Assembly (NCBI GenBank): GCA_020637675.1
Contig: JACKKD010000001.1
Location: forward strand, 930,001-994,000
Direction: 5' to 3'
From: Paracoccaceae bacterium
GTDB lineage: Bacteria; Pseudomonadota; Alphaproteobacteria; Rhodobacterales; Rhodobacteraceae
DNA: 64,000 bases
Made by a program: the position numbers and the translations under genes
In this document: piece by piece, positions 56,115-64,000 of the stretch
Numbering within the stretch: position 1 is the stretch's first letter
Layout of the letters: each line of letters opens with the position of its first letter
The notes under the pieces: model-generated
Database searches by the model: none
Told to the model about the DNA's origin: nothing
Seen by the model: only the letters and a program-made list of their open reading frames with translations

Positions 56115-57433
56115 TGTCCTACGAGATGATCGCCACCCTGATGTTCTCGACCATGCTCCTGATGATGATCACGGGGCAGCGGGTCTTCGGCGCCATCGGC
56201 TTCGTCGCCGTGGTCGCCGCGATCCTCCTGTGGGGGCCGGGCGGGTCCGACATGGGCTTTTCCTCGGTCATGAAGCTGATGAAGTGGAACGCGCTGCTCA
56301 CGCTGCCGATGTTCGTCTTCATGGGCTACGTGATGTCGGAAAGCCGGCTGGCGGAGGACCTCTACAAGATGTTCCACGTCTGGTTCGGCCCGCTGCCGGG
56401 CGGGCTTGCGGTGGGCACTATCCTGCTGATGGTCATGATCTCCGCGATGAATGGCCTGTCTGTCGCCGGAATGGCGATCGGGGCCACGATCGCGCTGCCC
56501 GAACTCGTGAAACGCAATTACGACAAGCTGATGATTTCGGGCGTCATCCAGGGCGGGTCGAGCCTCGGCATCCTGATCCCGCCCTCGGTCGTCCTCGTGC
56601 TCTACGCCCAGATCGCCCGCCAGCCGGTCAGCGAACTCTGGCTTGCGGGCCTCATGCCGGGGCTGCTTATGGCCTCCTTCTTCGTCGTCTACATCGTGGT
56701 GCGGTGCTGGCTGAAACCCGGCCTCGCCCCGCGGATGAACGCGGAGGAACGCGCCGCGATCACCTGGGCCGAGCGCATCCGGCTTCTGCAGGCGGGACTC
56801 CTGCCCGTCGTCATCTTCGGGGCGATGATGATTCCCTTCGTGAAGGGCTGGACGAGCCTGACCGAGGCTTCGGTCGTCGGCGCCCTGACGACGGTTGTCG
56901 CCGCAGCGATCAAGGGCCGCTTCACGCGCGAGGTCTTCGAGGTGGCGACACGCTCCACCCTCGCCATCACGACGATGTTCATGCTGATCATCATGGCGGC
57001 GCTGTCGTTCGGCGCGGTCTTCGACGGACTGGGCGCCGGCCGCGCGATCGAGAATTTCTTCGTCCGCGACCTCGGCCTCTCGGCCTGGCAGATACTCGTC
57101 CTGATGCAGCTCAGCTTCCTCGTCATGGGGATGTTCCTCGATGACACCGCGATGCTCGTCATCGTCGCGCCGATCTATGTCGGCCTTGCCAAGGCGCTCG
57201 GCTTCGACCTGATCTGGTACGGCATCCTCTACACGATCACCTGCCAGATCGCCTATCTGACCCCGCCCTTCGGCTACAACCTCTTCCTGATGCGGGCGAT
57301 GGCGCCGGCGGACTTCTCGCTGCCGATGATCTACCGCTCGGTCTTTCCCTTCGTCATGGTGATGATTTTCACCCTGATCGTGCTGATGATCTTCCCGGAG
57401 ATCGCCCTCTGGCTGCCGGAGAGACTGCTTTGA
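56114..57433 (+). CDS. TRAP transporter large membrane subunit (DctM type)
   Basis: 439-aa secondary transporter with about 12 helices. Family motifs GGSSLGILIPPSVVLVLYA and DTAMLVIVAPIYVGLAKALG are visible. This subunit holds the ion and substrate pathway. The end of the gene overlaps a weak upstream frame of the binding protein, but the receptor's own start lies further on. Confidence 0.92.
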   Translation: MSYEMIATLMFSTMLLMMITGQRVFGAIGFVAVVAAILLWGPGGSDMGFSSVMKLMKWNALLTLPMFVFMGYVMSESRLAEDLYKMFHVWFGPLPGGLAVGTILLMVMISAMNGLSVAGMAIGATIALPELVKRNYDKLMISGVIQGGSSLGILIPPSVVLVLYAQIARQPVSELWLAGLMPGLLMASFFVVYIVVRCWLKPGLAPRMNAEERAAITWAERIRLLQAGLLPVVIFGAMMIPFVKGWTSLTEASVVGALTTVVAAAIKGRFTREVFEVATRSTLAITTMFMLIIMAALSFGAVFDGLGAGRAIENFFVRDLGLSAWQILVLMQLSFLVMGMFLDDTAMLVIVAPIYVGLAKALGFDLIWYGILYTITCQIAYLTPPFGYNLFLMRAMAPADFSLPMIYRSVFPFVMVMIFTLIVLMIFPEIALWLPERLL

Positions 57434-57486
57434 CCAAGAAGAAGACCCCGGGGGGGCCCGGGGCACCTGCAACAAGGAGAAGTGAG

Positions 57487-58524
57487 ATGACGACAAGACG
57501 CAAGTTCCTGACCTCTGGCGCGCTTGCCGCGGGCGCCACGCTGGCCGCGCCGGCGACGTTGCGCGCGCAGGACACGATCAAGTGGAGGCTCCAGACCTAC
57601 GCGGGTGCGGCGCTCGGCGCGCAGGTCATCCAGCCGGCCATCGAGGCCTTCAACACCATCGCGCAGGGCCAGATGGAGATCGAGCTCTACTTCTCCGACC
57701 AGCTCGTGCCGACGGCAGAGCTTTTCCGGGCGATGCAGAACGGCACCATCGACGCGGTGCAGTCGGACGACGATTCGATGGCCTCGCCGACCGAGGTCAC
57801 GGTCTTCGGCGGCTACTTCCCGCTCGCGCTGCGCTACTCGCTCGACGTGCCCGCGCTCTTCAACCACTACGGTCTCGACGAGATATGGAAGGAAGAATAC
57901 GCCAAGGTCGGCATCCAGCACATCTCGGCGGGGTCGTGGGACCCCTGCCACTTCTCGATGAAGGACCCGGTGACGAAGCTCGCCGACCTCAACGGCAAGC
58001 GCGTCTTCACCTTCCCGACCGCCGGACGTTTCCTCGCCCAGTTCGGCGTGGTCCCGGTCACGCTTCCGTGGGAGGACATCGAGATCGCGCTGCAGACAGG
58101 CGAACTGGACGGCGTGGCCTGGTCCGGCATCACCGAAGTCTATACTGCGTCCTGGGCAAAGCAGGCGCCGAATTTCCTGACCAACAACATCTCCGGCGCC
58201 TGGATCGGCCATTTCTTCGCCAACCAGGAACGCTGGAACGCGGTGCCGCCGCACCTGCAGCTTCTGATGAAGACCTGTTTCGAGCAGTCGCACTACTACC
58301 GCCAGCACTGGTACTGGGCGGGCGAGGCGAAGCTGCGCGTCGAGGGCGCCGATACCAAGCTCACCTCCATCCCGGACGAGGAATGGGCGACGGTCGAAGA
58401 GGCCGCGCGGAAATTCTGGGAAGAGATCGCGGCCGAAAGCGAGACCAAGGCCAAGGTCGTCGCCATCATCGAGAAGTACAACGAGAACATGGTCAAGGCC
58501 GGGCGGCCTTACCGTTACACATGA
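57487..58524 (+). CDS. TRAP periplasmic receptor (DctP type, Tat signal)
   Basis: 345-aa DctP-family receptor. The N-terminus TTRRKFLTSG is a twin-arginine signal ending about residue 27 (LRA-QD). The strand GKRVFTFPTAGRFLAQFG bears the conserved Arg that binds a ligand carboxylate in most relatives, and the VAWSGITEVY segment forms the other lobe. The ligand is unknown. Start at 57487 (AGGAGAAGTG site). A terminator follows the stop, separating it from glnA-like genes. Confidence 0.9.
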   Translation: MTTRRKFLTSGALAAGATLAAPATLRAQDTIKWRLQTYAGAALGAQVIQPAIEAFNTIAQGQMEIELYFSDQLVPTAELFRAMQNGTIDAVQSDDDSMASPTEVTVFGGYFPLALRYSLDVPALFNHYGLDEIWKEEYAKVGIQHISAGSWDPCHFSMKDPVTKLADLNGKRVFTFPTAGRFLAQFGVVPVTLPWEDIEIALQTGELDGVAWSGITEVYTASWAKQAPNFLTNNISGAWIGHFFANQERWNAVPPHLQLLMKTCFEQSHYYRQHWYWAGEAKLRVEGADTKLTSIPDEEWATVEEAARKFWEEIAAESETKAKVVAIIEKYNENMVKAGRPYRYT

Positions 58525-58531
58525 CAACCAG

Positions 58532-58568
58532 AAGGGGCGGCGGGCATTCCGCCGCCCCTTTCCTTTCG
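58532..58568 (+). terminator. Rho-independent terminator of TRAP operon
   Basis: AAGGGGCGGCGG / CCGCCGCCCCTT: perfect 12-bp stem, GCATT loop, followed by TCCTTT. It ends the amidohydrolase-TRAP transcript, so the glutamine synthetase genes should have their own promoter or receive only readthrough. Confidence 0.85.
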
Positions 58569-58574
58569 CAGAAA

Positions 58575-58586
58575 ATTTGATCAAAT
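58575..58586. promoter_or_regulatory. Palindrome ATTTGATCAAAT before GS gene
   Basis: A perfect 12-bp palindrome in an AT-rich spot 61 bp before the glutamine synthetase start. It sits where an operator or promoter of the GS-ALDH-ADH transcript would be. It is not the same as the RpiR-gene dyad. Confidence 0.4.
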
Positions 58587-58603
58587 ACCGGATCGACAGG
58601 GTG

Positions 58604-58621
58604 GGGCCCGAATCCGGGCCC
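58604..58621 (+). repeat. 5'-UTR hairpin of GS gene
   Basis: GGGCCCG-AATC-CGGGCCC, a 7-bp stem with a 4-nt loop, 25 bp before the start codon. It could affect translation or mRNA stability. No further evidence. Confidence 0.4.
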
Positions 58622-58646
58622 GAAAAGACGAGCGAGGAGAGGCGAA

Positions 58647-60011
58647 ATGCCCGCAAACCTGACCTTCGACGCGCTGAAGAAGGCCGTCGCCGCTGGCGAG
58701 ATCGACACCGTCCTCGTGGCCATCGTGGACATGCAGGGCCGCCTCATGGGCAAACGCTTCGTTGCCCAGCACTTCGTGGACAGCGGGTGGGAGGAGACGC
58801 ATTGCTGCAACTACCTCCTCGCCGTCGACGTCGAGATGTTCACGGTTCCGGGCTACAAGTCGGCCGGCTGGGAAAAGGGCTACGGCGACTATGTGGTGAA
58901 GCCGGACCTCGCCACGCTGCGCCGCGTCCCCTGGCTTGCGGGCACGGCGCTCTGCATGGCCGACCTTCTCGACCATCACACGCATGAGGAGGTCGCCGTC
59001 AGCCCCCGCGCGATCCTGAAGCGCCAGGTCGCCCGCGCCAAGGCGATGGGCTTTGACGCCATGATGGCGACGGAGCTGGAATTTTACCTCTTCGAGGAAA
59101 GCTTCGACGCGCTGCACGACCGCGACTACCAGAACCTCCGCACGCTCGGCCGCCACAACGCCGATTACGCGATCTTCGGCACCAGCAAGGAAGAAGCGGT
59201 GATGCGGGCGATCCGCAACGGCCTCTGGGCCGCCGGCATCCCGATCGAGTGCTCGAAGGGCGAGGCCGAGGCCGGGCAGGAAGAGGTGAACGCGAAGTAT
59301 TCCGACGCGCTCGACACCTGCGACATGCACGCCATCATCAAGAACGGCGTGAAGGAGATCGCCCATGCCCAGGGCCGGGCCGCGACCTTCATGGCGAAAT
59401 ACGACCACCGCCGCGCGGGCTCGTCGAGCCACGTCCACCAGTCGCTGTGGAAGGGGGGCAAGCCCGCCTTCCGCGACGAGAAGGACCCGCACGGGATGTC
59501 CGCGCTGATGAAGCACTACATTGCCGGACAACTGGCCTACGCGCGCGAGATCACGCCGCTCCTCGCGCCCTACATCAACAGCTACAAGCGTTTCGTCGTC
59601 GGCATGTTCGCGCCCACCAAGGCCGTCTGGTCGCTCGACAACCGCACGGCGGGCTTCCGCGTCTGCGGCGAGGGGACGAAGGCGGTCCGAGTCGAATGCC
59701 GCATCGGCGGCGCCGACCTCAACCCCTACATGGCCTGCGCCGGGCTTCTGGCGGCGGGACTCGCCGGGATCGAGCAGAAGCTGGAACTGGAGCCCGCGAT
59801 CGCCGGCGACATCTACCACGCCCGGCGCGTAAGGGAGATCCCCCATACGCTCGGCGAGGCGGCGGCGCTGATGAGCAAGTCGAAGATGCTCCGCGCCGCC
59901 TTCGGCGAGGACGTGGTGGACCATTACGTCCATGCCGCGGAGTGGGAAGTCAGCGAACACAACCGCGTCGTGACCGACTGGGAAGTGAAACGGGGATTCG
60001 AGCGGCTGTAA
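58647..60011 (+). CDS. Glutamine-synthetase-like gamma-glutamyl-amine ligase (PuuA/GlnT type)
   Basis: 454-aa GS-family enzyme. Metal/glutamate ligands: E143 and E145 (ATELEFYLFEE), E205 and E212 region (KGEAEAGQEE), H262/H264 (SHVHQSLW), R348/E350 (RVECRIGGADLNPY). It lacks the adenylylated-Tyr loop of GSI. Relatives make gamma-glutamyl amides of polyamines or other amines rather than glutamine. Followed by ALDH and Fe-ADH genes, suggesting the amine carries an alcohol. Confidence 0.85.
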   Translation: MPANLTFDALKKAVAAGEIDTVLVAIVDMQGRLMGKRFVAQHFVDSGWEETHCCNYLLAVDVEMFTVPGYKSAGWEKGYGDYVVKPDLATLRRVPWLAGTALCMADLLDHHTHEEVAVSPRAILKRQVARAKAMGFDAMMATELEFYLFEESFDALHDRDYQNLRTLGRHNADYAIFGTSKEEAVMRAIRNGLWAAGIPIECSKGEAEAGQEEVNAKYSDALDTCDMHAIIKNGVKEIAHAQGRAATFMAKYDHRRAGSSSHVHQSLWKGGKPAFRDEKDPHGMSALMKHYIAGQLAYAREITPLLAPYINSYKRFVVGMFAPTKAVWSLDNRTAGFRVCGEGTKAVRVECRIGGADLNPYMACAGLLAAGLAGIEQKLELEPAIAGDIYHARRVREIPHTLGEAAALMSKSKMLRAAFGEDVVDHYVHAAEWEVSEHNRVVTDWEVKRGFERL

Positions 60012-60049
60012 GGCCGTGACAGGCGCGCAAGGCGCCAAGTGAGGACCAG

Positions 60050-61438
60050 ATGACGAAGATGATCCAGTGTATCTCGCCCGTGGACGGGCGGGTCTATGCC
60101 GAGCGGCCGCCGCTTTCGCCGGAGGCGGCGGCTTCGGTCGTGGCGCGGGCGAAGGCGGCGCAGCCCGCCTGGGCGGCCCGGACGCTCGACGAGCGCATCC
60201 GGCTCGTGAAGGACGGCGTGGCCCGGCTCAATGCCGACAAGGAGCGGATCGTCGAGGAACTGGCCTGGCAGATGGGCCGCCCGACCCGCTTCGGCGGCGA
60301 GTTCGGCGGGCTGAACGAACGCACGAACTACATGGCCGGCATCGCCGCCGAGGCGCTGGCGCCGATGCTGGTTGAGGAGACCGACCGCTTCGCCCGCCGG
60401 ATCGAATTCGCGCCCCATGGGCTCGTCTTCGTCGTCGCGCCCTGGAACTACCCCTACATGACCGCGATGAACACGGTCGTCCCCGCGCTCATCGCCGGCA
60501 ACGCGGTGATCCTGAAGCACGCGAGCCAGACGCTCCTTGTTGGCGAACGCATCGCCGAGGCGCTGCATGCCGCGGGCGTGCCGCAGGACGTGTTCCAGAA
60601 CGTCGTCCTCGACCACGCCGGGACAGAGAAACTCATTGCCGATCGCTCCTTCGGCTTCGTGAACTTCACCGGCTCGGTCGGCGGCGGCCAGGCGATCGAA
60701 CGGGCCGCGGCAGGCACATTCACGGCACTGGGGCTGGAGCTTGGCGGCAAGGACCCCGGCTACGTCATGGAGGATGCCGATCTCGACTGGGCGGTCGATG
60801 TGCTCATGGATGGCGCGATGTATAACGCCGGCCAGTGCTGCTGCGGGATCGAGCGCATATACGTCAACCACAAGCTCTTCGACGCGTTCGTCGAGAAATC
60901 GGTGAAGTGGGTGAACGCCCTGAAGCTCGGCAACCCCTTCGAAGCCGACACCACGCTCGGCCCCATGGCCAACCGCCGCTTCGCCGACACGGTCCGCGCC
61001 CAGACCGCCGAGGCCGTTGCTGCTGGCGCCAGGCCGCTGATCGAGCGGCAGAACTTCCCGGCCGATGACGGCGGAGCCTACCTCATGCCGCAGATCCTGG
61101 TGAACGTCGATCACTCCATGCGGGTGATGACCGAGGAAAGCTTTGGCCCCGTCGTCGGCATCATGCCCGTGAAGGACGACGCAGAGGCGCTCAGGCTGAT
61201 GAACGACAGCCCCTACGGGCTGACCGCGAGCCTCTGGACCCAGGACCCTGACCGCGCCTGGGCGCTGGCCCGGCAGATCGAAACGGGCACCGTCTTCATG
61301 AACCGCGCCGACTACCTCGATCCGGCGATCTGCTGGACCGGCTGCAAGGACACCGGCCGTGGCGTCGGCCTGTCGAAGCTTGGCTACCAGTCCGTCACCC
61401 GTCCCCGCTCCTACCACTTCCGCAAGGTGAAACCATGA
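60050..61438 (+). CDS. NAD(P)-dependent aldehyde dehydrogenase
   Basis: 462-aa ALDH. PWNYP at 131-135, K156 in the cofactor region (LKHAS), E230 in LELGGKD, catalytic Cys at 264 within the CCC run of NAGQCCCGIE. Oxidises an aldehyde to the acid. In this operon the aldehyde may be the gamma-glutamyl-amino aldehyde. 38 bp after GS; overlaps the next gene by 4 bp. Confidence 0.92.
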   Translation: MTKMIQCISPVDGRVYAERPPLSPEAAASVVARAKAAQPAWAARTLDERIRLVKDGVARLNADKERIVEELAWQMGRPTRFGGEFGGLNERTNYMAGIAAEALAPMLVEETDRFARRIEFAPHGLVFVVAPWNYPYMTAMNTVVPALIAGNAVILKHASQTLLVGERIAEALHAAGVPQDVFQNVVLDHAGTEKLIADRSFGFVNFTGSVGGGQAIERAAAGTFTALGLELGGKDPGYVMEDADLDWAVDVLMDGAMYNAGQCCCGIERIYVNHKLFDAFVEKSVKWVNALKLGNPFEADTTLGPMANRRFADTVRAQTAEAVAAGARPLIERQNFPADDGGAYLMPQILVNVDHSMRVMTEESFGPVVGIMPVKDDAEALRLMNDSPYGLTASLWTQDPDRAWALARQIETGTVFMNRADYLDPAICWTGCKDTGRGVGLSKLGYQSVTRPRSYHFRKVKP

Positions 61439-62583
61439 CCGTGCCCACCGCCAATTGGTCCTATCCGACCGCCGTGAAATTCGGCCCCGGCCGCATCCGC
61501 GAGCTTGCCGACCACTGCAAGGCGGTCGGCATGAAGAAGCCGCTTCTTGTCACCGACAAGGCGCTGGCCCCGCTGCCCATCACGGCAGAGGCGACGGGCA
61601 TCCTCGATGCCGCCGGCCTTGGCCGCGCGGTCTTTTCCGAGGTGGACCCGAACCCGAACGAGATGAACATGGAAGCCGGGCTGAAGGTCTACCGCGCCGG
61701 GGGGCATGACGGCGTCGTCTGCTTCGGCGGCGGCTCGGCCTTGGACCTCGGCAAGATGATCGCGCTGATGGTCGATCAGAAGGTCAGCGTCTGGGACCTT
61801 GAGGATATTGGCGACTGGTGGACGCGGGCGGACGCATCGAAGATCGCGCCCATCGTAGCAGTGCCCACGACCGCTGGAACCGGGTCCGAAGTCGGCCGCG
61901 CCGGGGTGCTGACGAATTCCGCCACCCACAAGAAGAAGATCATCTTCCACCCGAAGCTCTTGCCCTCGGTCACGATCTGCGACCCGGAACTGACGGTGGG
62001 GATGCCCCGGTTCATCACGGCGGGCACCGGGATGGACGCGCTCGCCCATTGCCTCGAAGCCTTTTCGAGCCCCTTCTACCACCCGATGAGCCAGGGTATC
62101 GCGCTCGAGGGGATGCGGCTCGTGTTCGAGAACCTGCCGAAGGTCTACGACAACCCGAACGACCTGGAAGCCCGCGCCCACATGATGAGCGCGGCGGCGA
62201 TGGGGGCTGTGGCCTTCCAGAAGGGCCTCGGTGCGATCCACTCGCTTTCTCACCCGGTCGGCGCGGTTTACGGCACGCACCACGGCACGACGAATGCCGT
62301 CGTCATGCCCATGGTGATGGAGTTCAACCGTAAGGCCATCGAAGACCGGATCGAGAAGGCCGCCGCCTACATCGGCTTCGGGGGGGGCTTTGCCGGCTTC
62401 CACGATCAGGTCATGGAGCTGCGGGCGAAACTGGGCATCCCGGAGAGCCTCTCGGCCATGGGCGTGCAGTTCGGCGACCTCGACATGCTGACCGAAATGG
62501 CGCTGGAGGACCCGTCATGCGGCGGTAATCCGGTAGCGATGACGCGGGAGAACACCCGCGCACTTTTCGACGCCTGCATGTGA
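61435..62583 (+). CDS. Iron-type alcohol dehydrogenase
   Basis: 382-aa group III ADH. Cofactor motif GGGSALDLGK (98-107), PTTAGTGSE loop (144-152), iron ligands D201, H205 (GTGMDALAHCLEAF), H269 and a His in GTHHGTTNA; H273 is the likely catalytic relay. Oxidises a primary alcohol or reduces an aldehyde with NAD(P). Last gene of the GS-ALDH-ADH group; a GC hairpin follows. Confidence 0.92.
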   Translation: MTVPTANWSYPTAVKFGPGRIRELADHCKAVGMKKPLLVTDKALAPLPITAEATGILDAAGLGRAVFSEVDPNPNEMNMEAGLKVYRAGGHDGVVCFGGGSALDLGKMIALMVDQKVSVWDLEDIGDWWTRADASKIAPIVAVPTTAGTGSEVGRAGVLTNSATHKKKIIFHPKLLPSVTICDPELTVGMPRFITAGTGMDALAHCLEAFSSPFYHPMSQGIALEGMRLVFENLPKVYDNPNDLEARAHMMSAAAMGAVAFQKGLGAIHSLSHPVGAVYGTHHGTTNAVVMPMVMEFNRKAIEDRIEKAAAYIGFGGGFAGFHDQVMELRAKLGIPESLSAMGVQFGDLDMLTEMALEDPSCGGNPVAMTRENTRALFDACM

Positions 62584-62592
62584 TCTGCGCGA

Positions 62593-62621
62593 GCCGCGGG
62601 GCGGTCTCACCGTCCCGCGGC
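62593..62621 (+). terminator. GC-rich hairpin after Fe-ADH gene
   Basis: GCCGCGGG and CCCGCGGC arms (8 bp), extended by CGG/CCG pairing to about 12 bp, with a TCTCA loop. No U-tract follows, so a Rho-dependent or processing role is more likely than intrinsic termination. Confidence 0.45.
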
Positions 62622-62763
62622 ACCAAGCGTTGCATTAATGACCGCCAGGCGGCGAAGCATCGCCCGCCGAGTGGGCGGATTTGCCTTAGCCCCTCGCAGC
62701 CGCCGGTGATCCGTGTATAGTGTCGGCAAACAAAGGCGCCGCAACAAGAAGACGGAGAGCAGG

Positions 62764-64000
62764 GTGCGGGGACAGAAGATCGCAGGCATCGGCCTCACCA
62801 CTGTGGCCGCGCTTGGAGCCTTGGTAGCCTATGCCGAGCCGACACTCGCGCCCAGCCCGGGGACCTTCGGCCTGCCCGGGCTCATCGACATGCCGACGGC
62901 CGAAAGCAACCCCGAAGGGATCATCACGGCGAGTGTCTTCCGCTTTCCCGGCGCGCTCAGGATTACGGCCACATTCCAGGTTACGGACCGGCTTGGCGGC
63001 GCCTTCCGCTATTCGCGGGTGCCGGGCATCTTCACCAACGGGACTGCGCTCTACGACCGTTCCTTCGACGTCCAGTACCGTGTGCTCGACGAGAAGGGCT
63101 GGCGTCCGGCGCTCGCCATCGGCCTGCGCGACTTCATCGGGACCGGTGTCTATTCTGGCGAATACGTCGTCGCGTCGAAGACGATAACGCCGCGTCTCAG
63201 GGCAACGGCCGGTCTTGGCTGGGGCCGTCTCGGCAGCCATGGCGACATCGCAAGCCCCTTCGGTTCGCGCCCGGTGCTTGACATCGGCGAGGGCGGCAAG
63301 GCCAACACGGACCAGTTCTTCCGTGGCCCGGTATCGCCCTTCTTCGGCCTTGCCTGGGCGGCGACCGACAAGCTGACGCTGAAGGCGGAATATTCCTCGG
63401 ATGCCTACGACCGCGAAACGACGGCGGGCACGTTCTCCCGGGATTCCTCGGTCAACCTCGGCTTCGAGTATCGCTTCAACAAGTCGGCGAGCCTGACGGG
63501 ATACTACCTCTACGGCTCGGAAGTCGGGCTCCAGTTCAACCTGACCGTCGATCCGCGCCGCGCGCCCGCGCCGAGCGGGCTGGAGTCGGCACCGCTGCCG
63601 GTCCGGCCGCGCCCCGCGCCGTCGGCTGATCCTGCGGCATGGGCGACGGACTGGACGGCCGACCCCGAGGTGCACCCCGGCGTGCAGTCCGCGCTGGCCA
63701 AGGCGTTGGCCAAGGACGGGCAGGTCCTGGAAAGCATGGCGCTTTCGGCGACACGGGTGGAAGTGCGCATCCGCAACCAGAAATACCTCTCCCAGCCGCA
63801 GGCGGTGGGTCGCGTCGCGCGGGCCCTGACCCGAGCCCTGCCGCCCTCGGTCGAGACATTCGTCATCACCTCGATGGCGAGCGGGATGCCGACATCCTCC
63901 GTGACGCTGCGGCGAAGCGACATCGAGCGGCTGGAGAGCGAAGGCTCGGTGGAAATCCTGCGGACGGCGGAGTTCACCGATCCGTTGACCGGGCCGAACA
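62764..64000 (+). CDS. YjbH-domain outer-membrane/exopolysaccharide-type protein (3' end beyond window)
   Basis: At least 412 residues. No ATG fits; a GTG at 62764 with GGAGAGCAGG upstream gives a signal peptide (IAGIGLTTVAALGALVAYAEP). The mature part begins SPGTFGLPGLIDMPTAES and continues with beta-barrel-like repeats (FGLAWAATDKLTLKAEYS, VNLGFEYRFNKSASLTGYYLYG). These are features of YjbH/GfcD-type lipoprotein-like exopolysaccharide export factors. A Pro/Ala linker (residues about 265-300) leads to a second domain that runs out of the window. Confidence 0.75.
   Translation, partial: MRGQKIAGIGLTTVAALGALVAYAEPTLAPSPGTFGLPGLIDMPTAESNPEGIITASVFRFPGALRITATFQVTDRLGGAFRYSRVPGIFTNGTALYDRSFDVQYRVLDEKGWRPALAIGLRDFIGTGVYSGEYVVASKTITPRLRATAGLGWGRLGSHGDIASPFGSRPVLDIGEGGKANTDQFFRGPVSPFFGLAWAATDKLTLKAEYSSDAYDRETTAGTFSRDSSVNLGFEYRFNKSASLTGYYLYGSEVGLQFNLTVDPRRAPAPSGLESAPLPVRPRPAPSADPAAWATDWTADPEVHPGVQSALAKALAKDGQVLESMALSATRVEVRIRNQKYLSQPQAVGRVARALTRALPPSVETFVITSMASGMPTSSVTLRRSDIERLESEGSVEILRTAEFTDPLTGPN

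Overview
The window is a 64 kb, high-GC, densely packed bacterial chromosome segment with no phage, IS element, rRNA, tRNA or CRISPR that I can see. Gene content and order (ybgC-tolQ-tolR, ruvCAB, priA/fsa/DUF484/xerC, DUF1127 gene, phosphatidylcholine synthase, crotonyl-CoA carboxylase/reductase plus ethylmalonyl-CoA mutase, many ABC/TRAP transporters) point to an alphaproteobacterium of the Rhodobacterales (Rhodobacteraceae/Paracoccaceae). The genus cannot be fixed from the sequence alone. Several regulatory sites resemble those known from this order: a LexA-like GTTC-N7-GTGC box at ruvC, an Iron-Rhodo-box-like dyad at an Nfu-type gene, and a RutR-like dyad at a nucleoside transporter.

Layout. 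0-6 kb: envelope (tolR, cut by the window edge; tolQ, ybgC), a bactofilin, a methyltransferase and the ruvCAB Holliday-junction operon, all but the bactofilin and methyltransferase on the minus strand. 6-12 kb: DUF1127 gene with a clear terminator, prmA, msrA, a YeeE/YedE relic with an internal deletion, priA. 11.7-18 kb: fsa, DUF484, xerC, ankyrin protein, pcs, an EamA transporter, and the nfu-tsaB-rimI operon. 18-25 kb: a BMP-type nucleoside ABC importer fused by overlap to a purine nucleoside phosphorylase, then TauE/TIGR02186. 25-35 kb: SDR, stand-alone AsnC ligand domain, RecD-like helicase, and the ethylmalonyl-CoA pathway block (ccr, a glycerophosphate acyltransferase-like gene, ecm), followed by a collagen-repeat membrane protein and deoD. 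35-38.5 kb: a SHMT-fold PLP enzyme, a DUF1989 protein, a small membrane zinc-ribbon-like protein and a truncated DJ-1/PfpI relic. 38.8-52.8 kb: two complete oligopeptide/dipeptide ABC importers in tandem, an FAH-family hydrolase between them, an M19 dipeptidase and a YcaQ/AlkX-type protein after them.

The most coherent accessory unit is at 53.8-62.6 kb: an RpiR-type regulator divergent from an N-formylglutamate-amidohydrolase-like enzyme, a complete TRAP transporter, a type-III/PuuA-like glutamine synthetase, an aldehyde dehydrogenase and an iron-type alcohol dehydrogenase. Read as a pathway these make a gamma-glutamylation route: import, glutamylate an amine, oxidise its alcohol to aldehyde and then acid, and hydrolyse the gamma-glutamyl amide. 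This suggests catabolism of an amino alcohol, although the substrate is unproven. The window ends inside a YjbH-domain outer-membrane/exopolysaccharide-type gene that starts with GTG.
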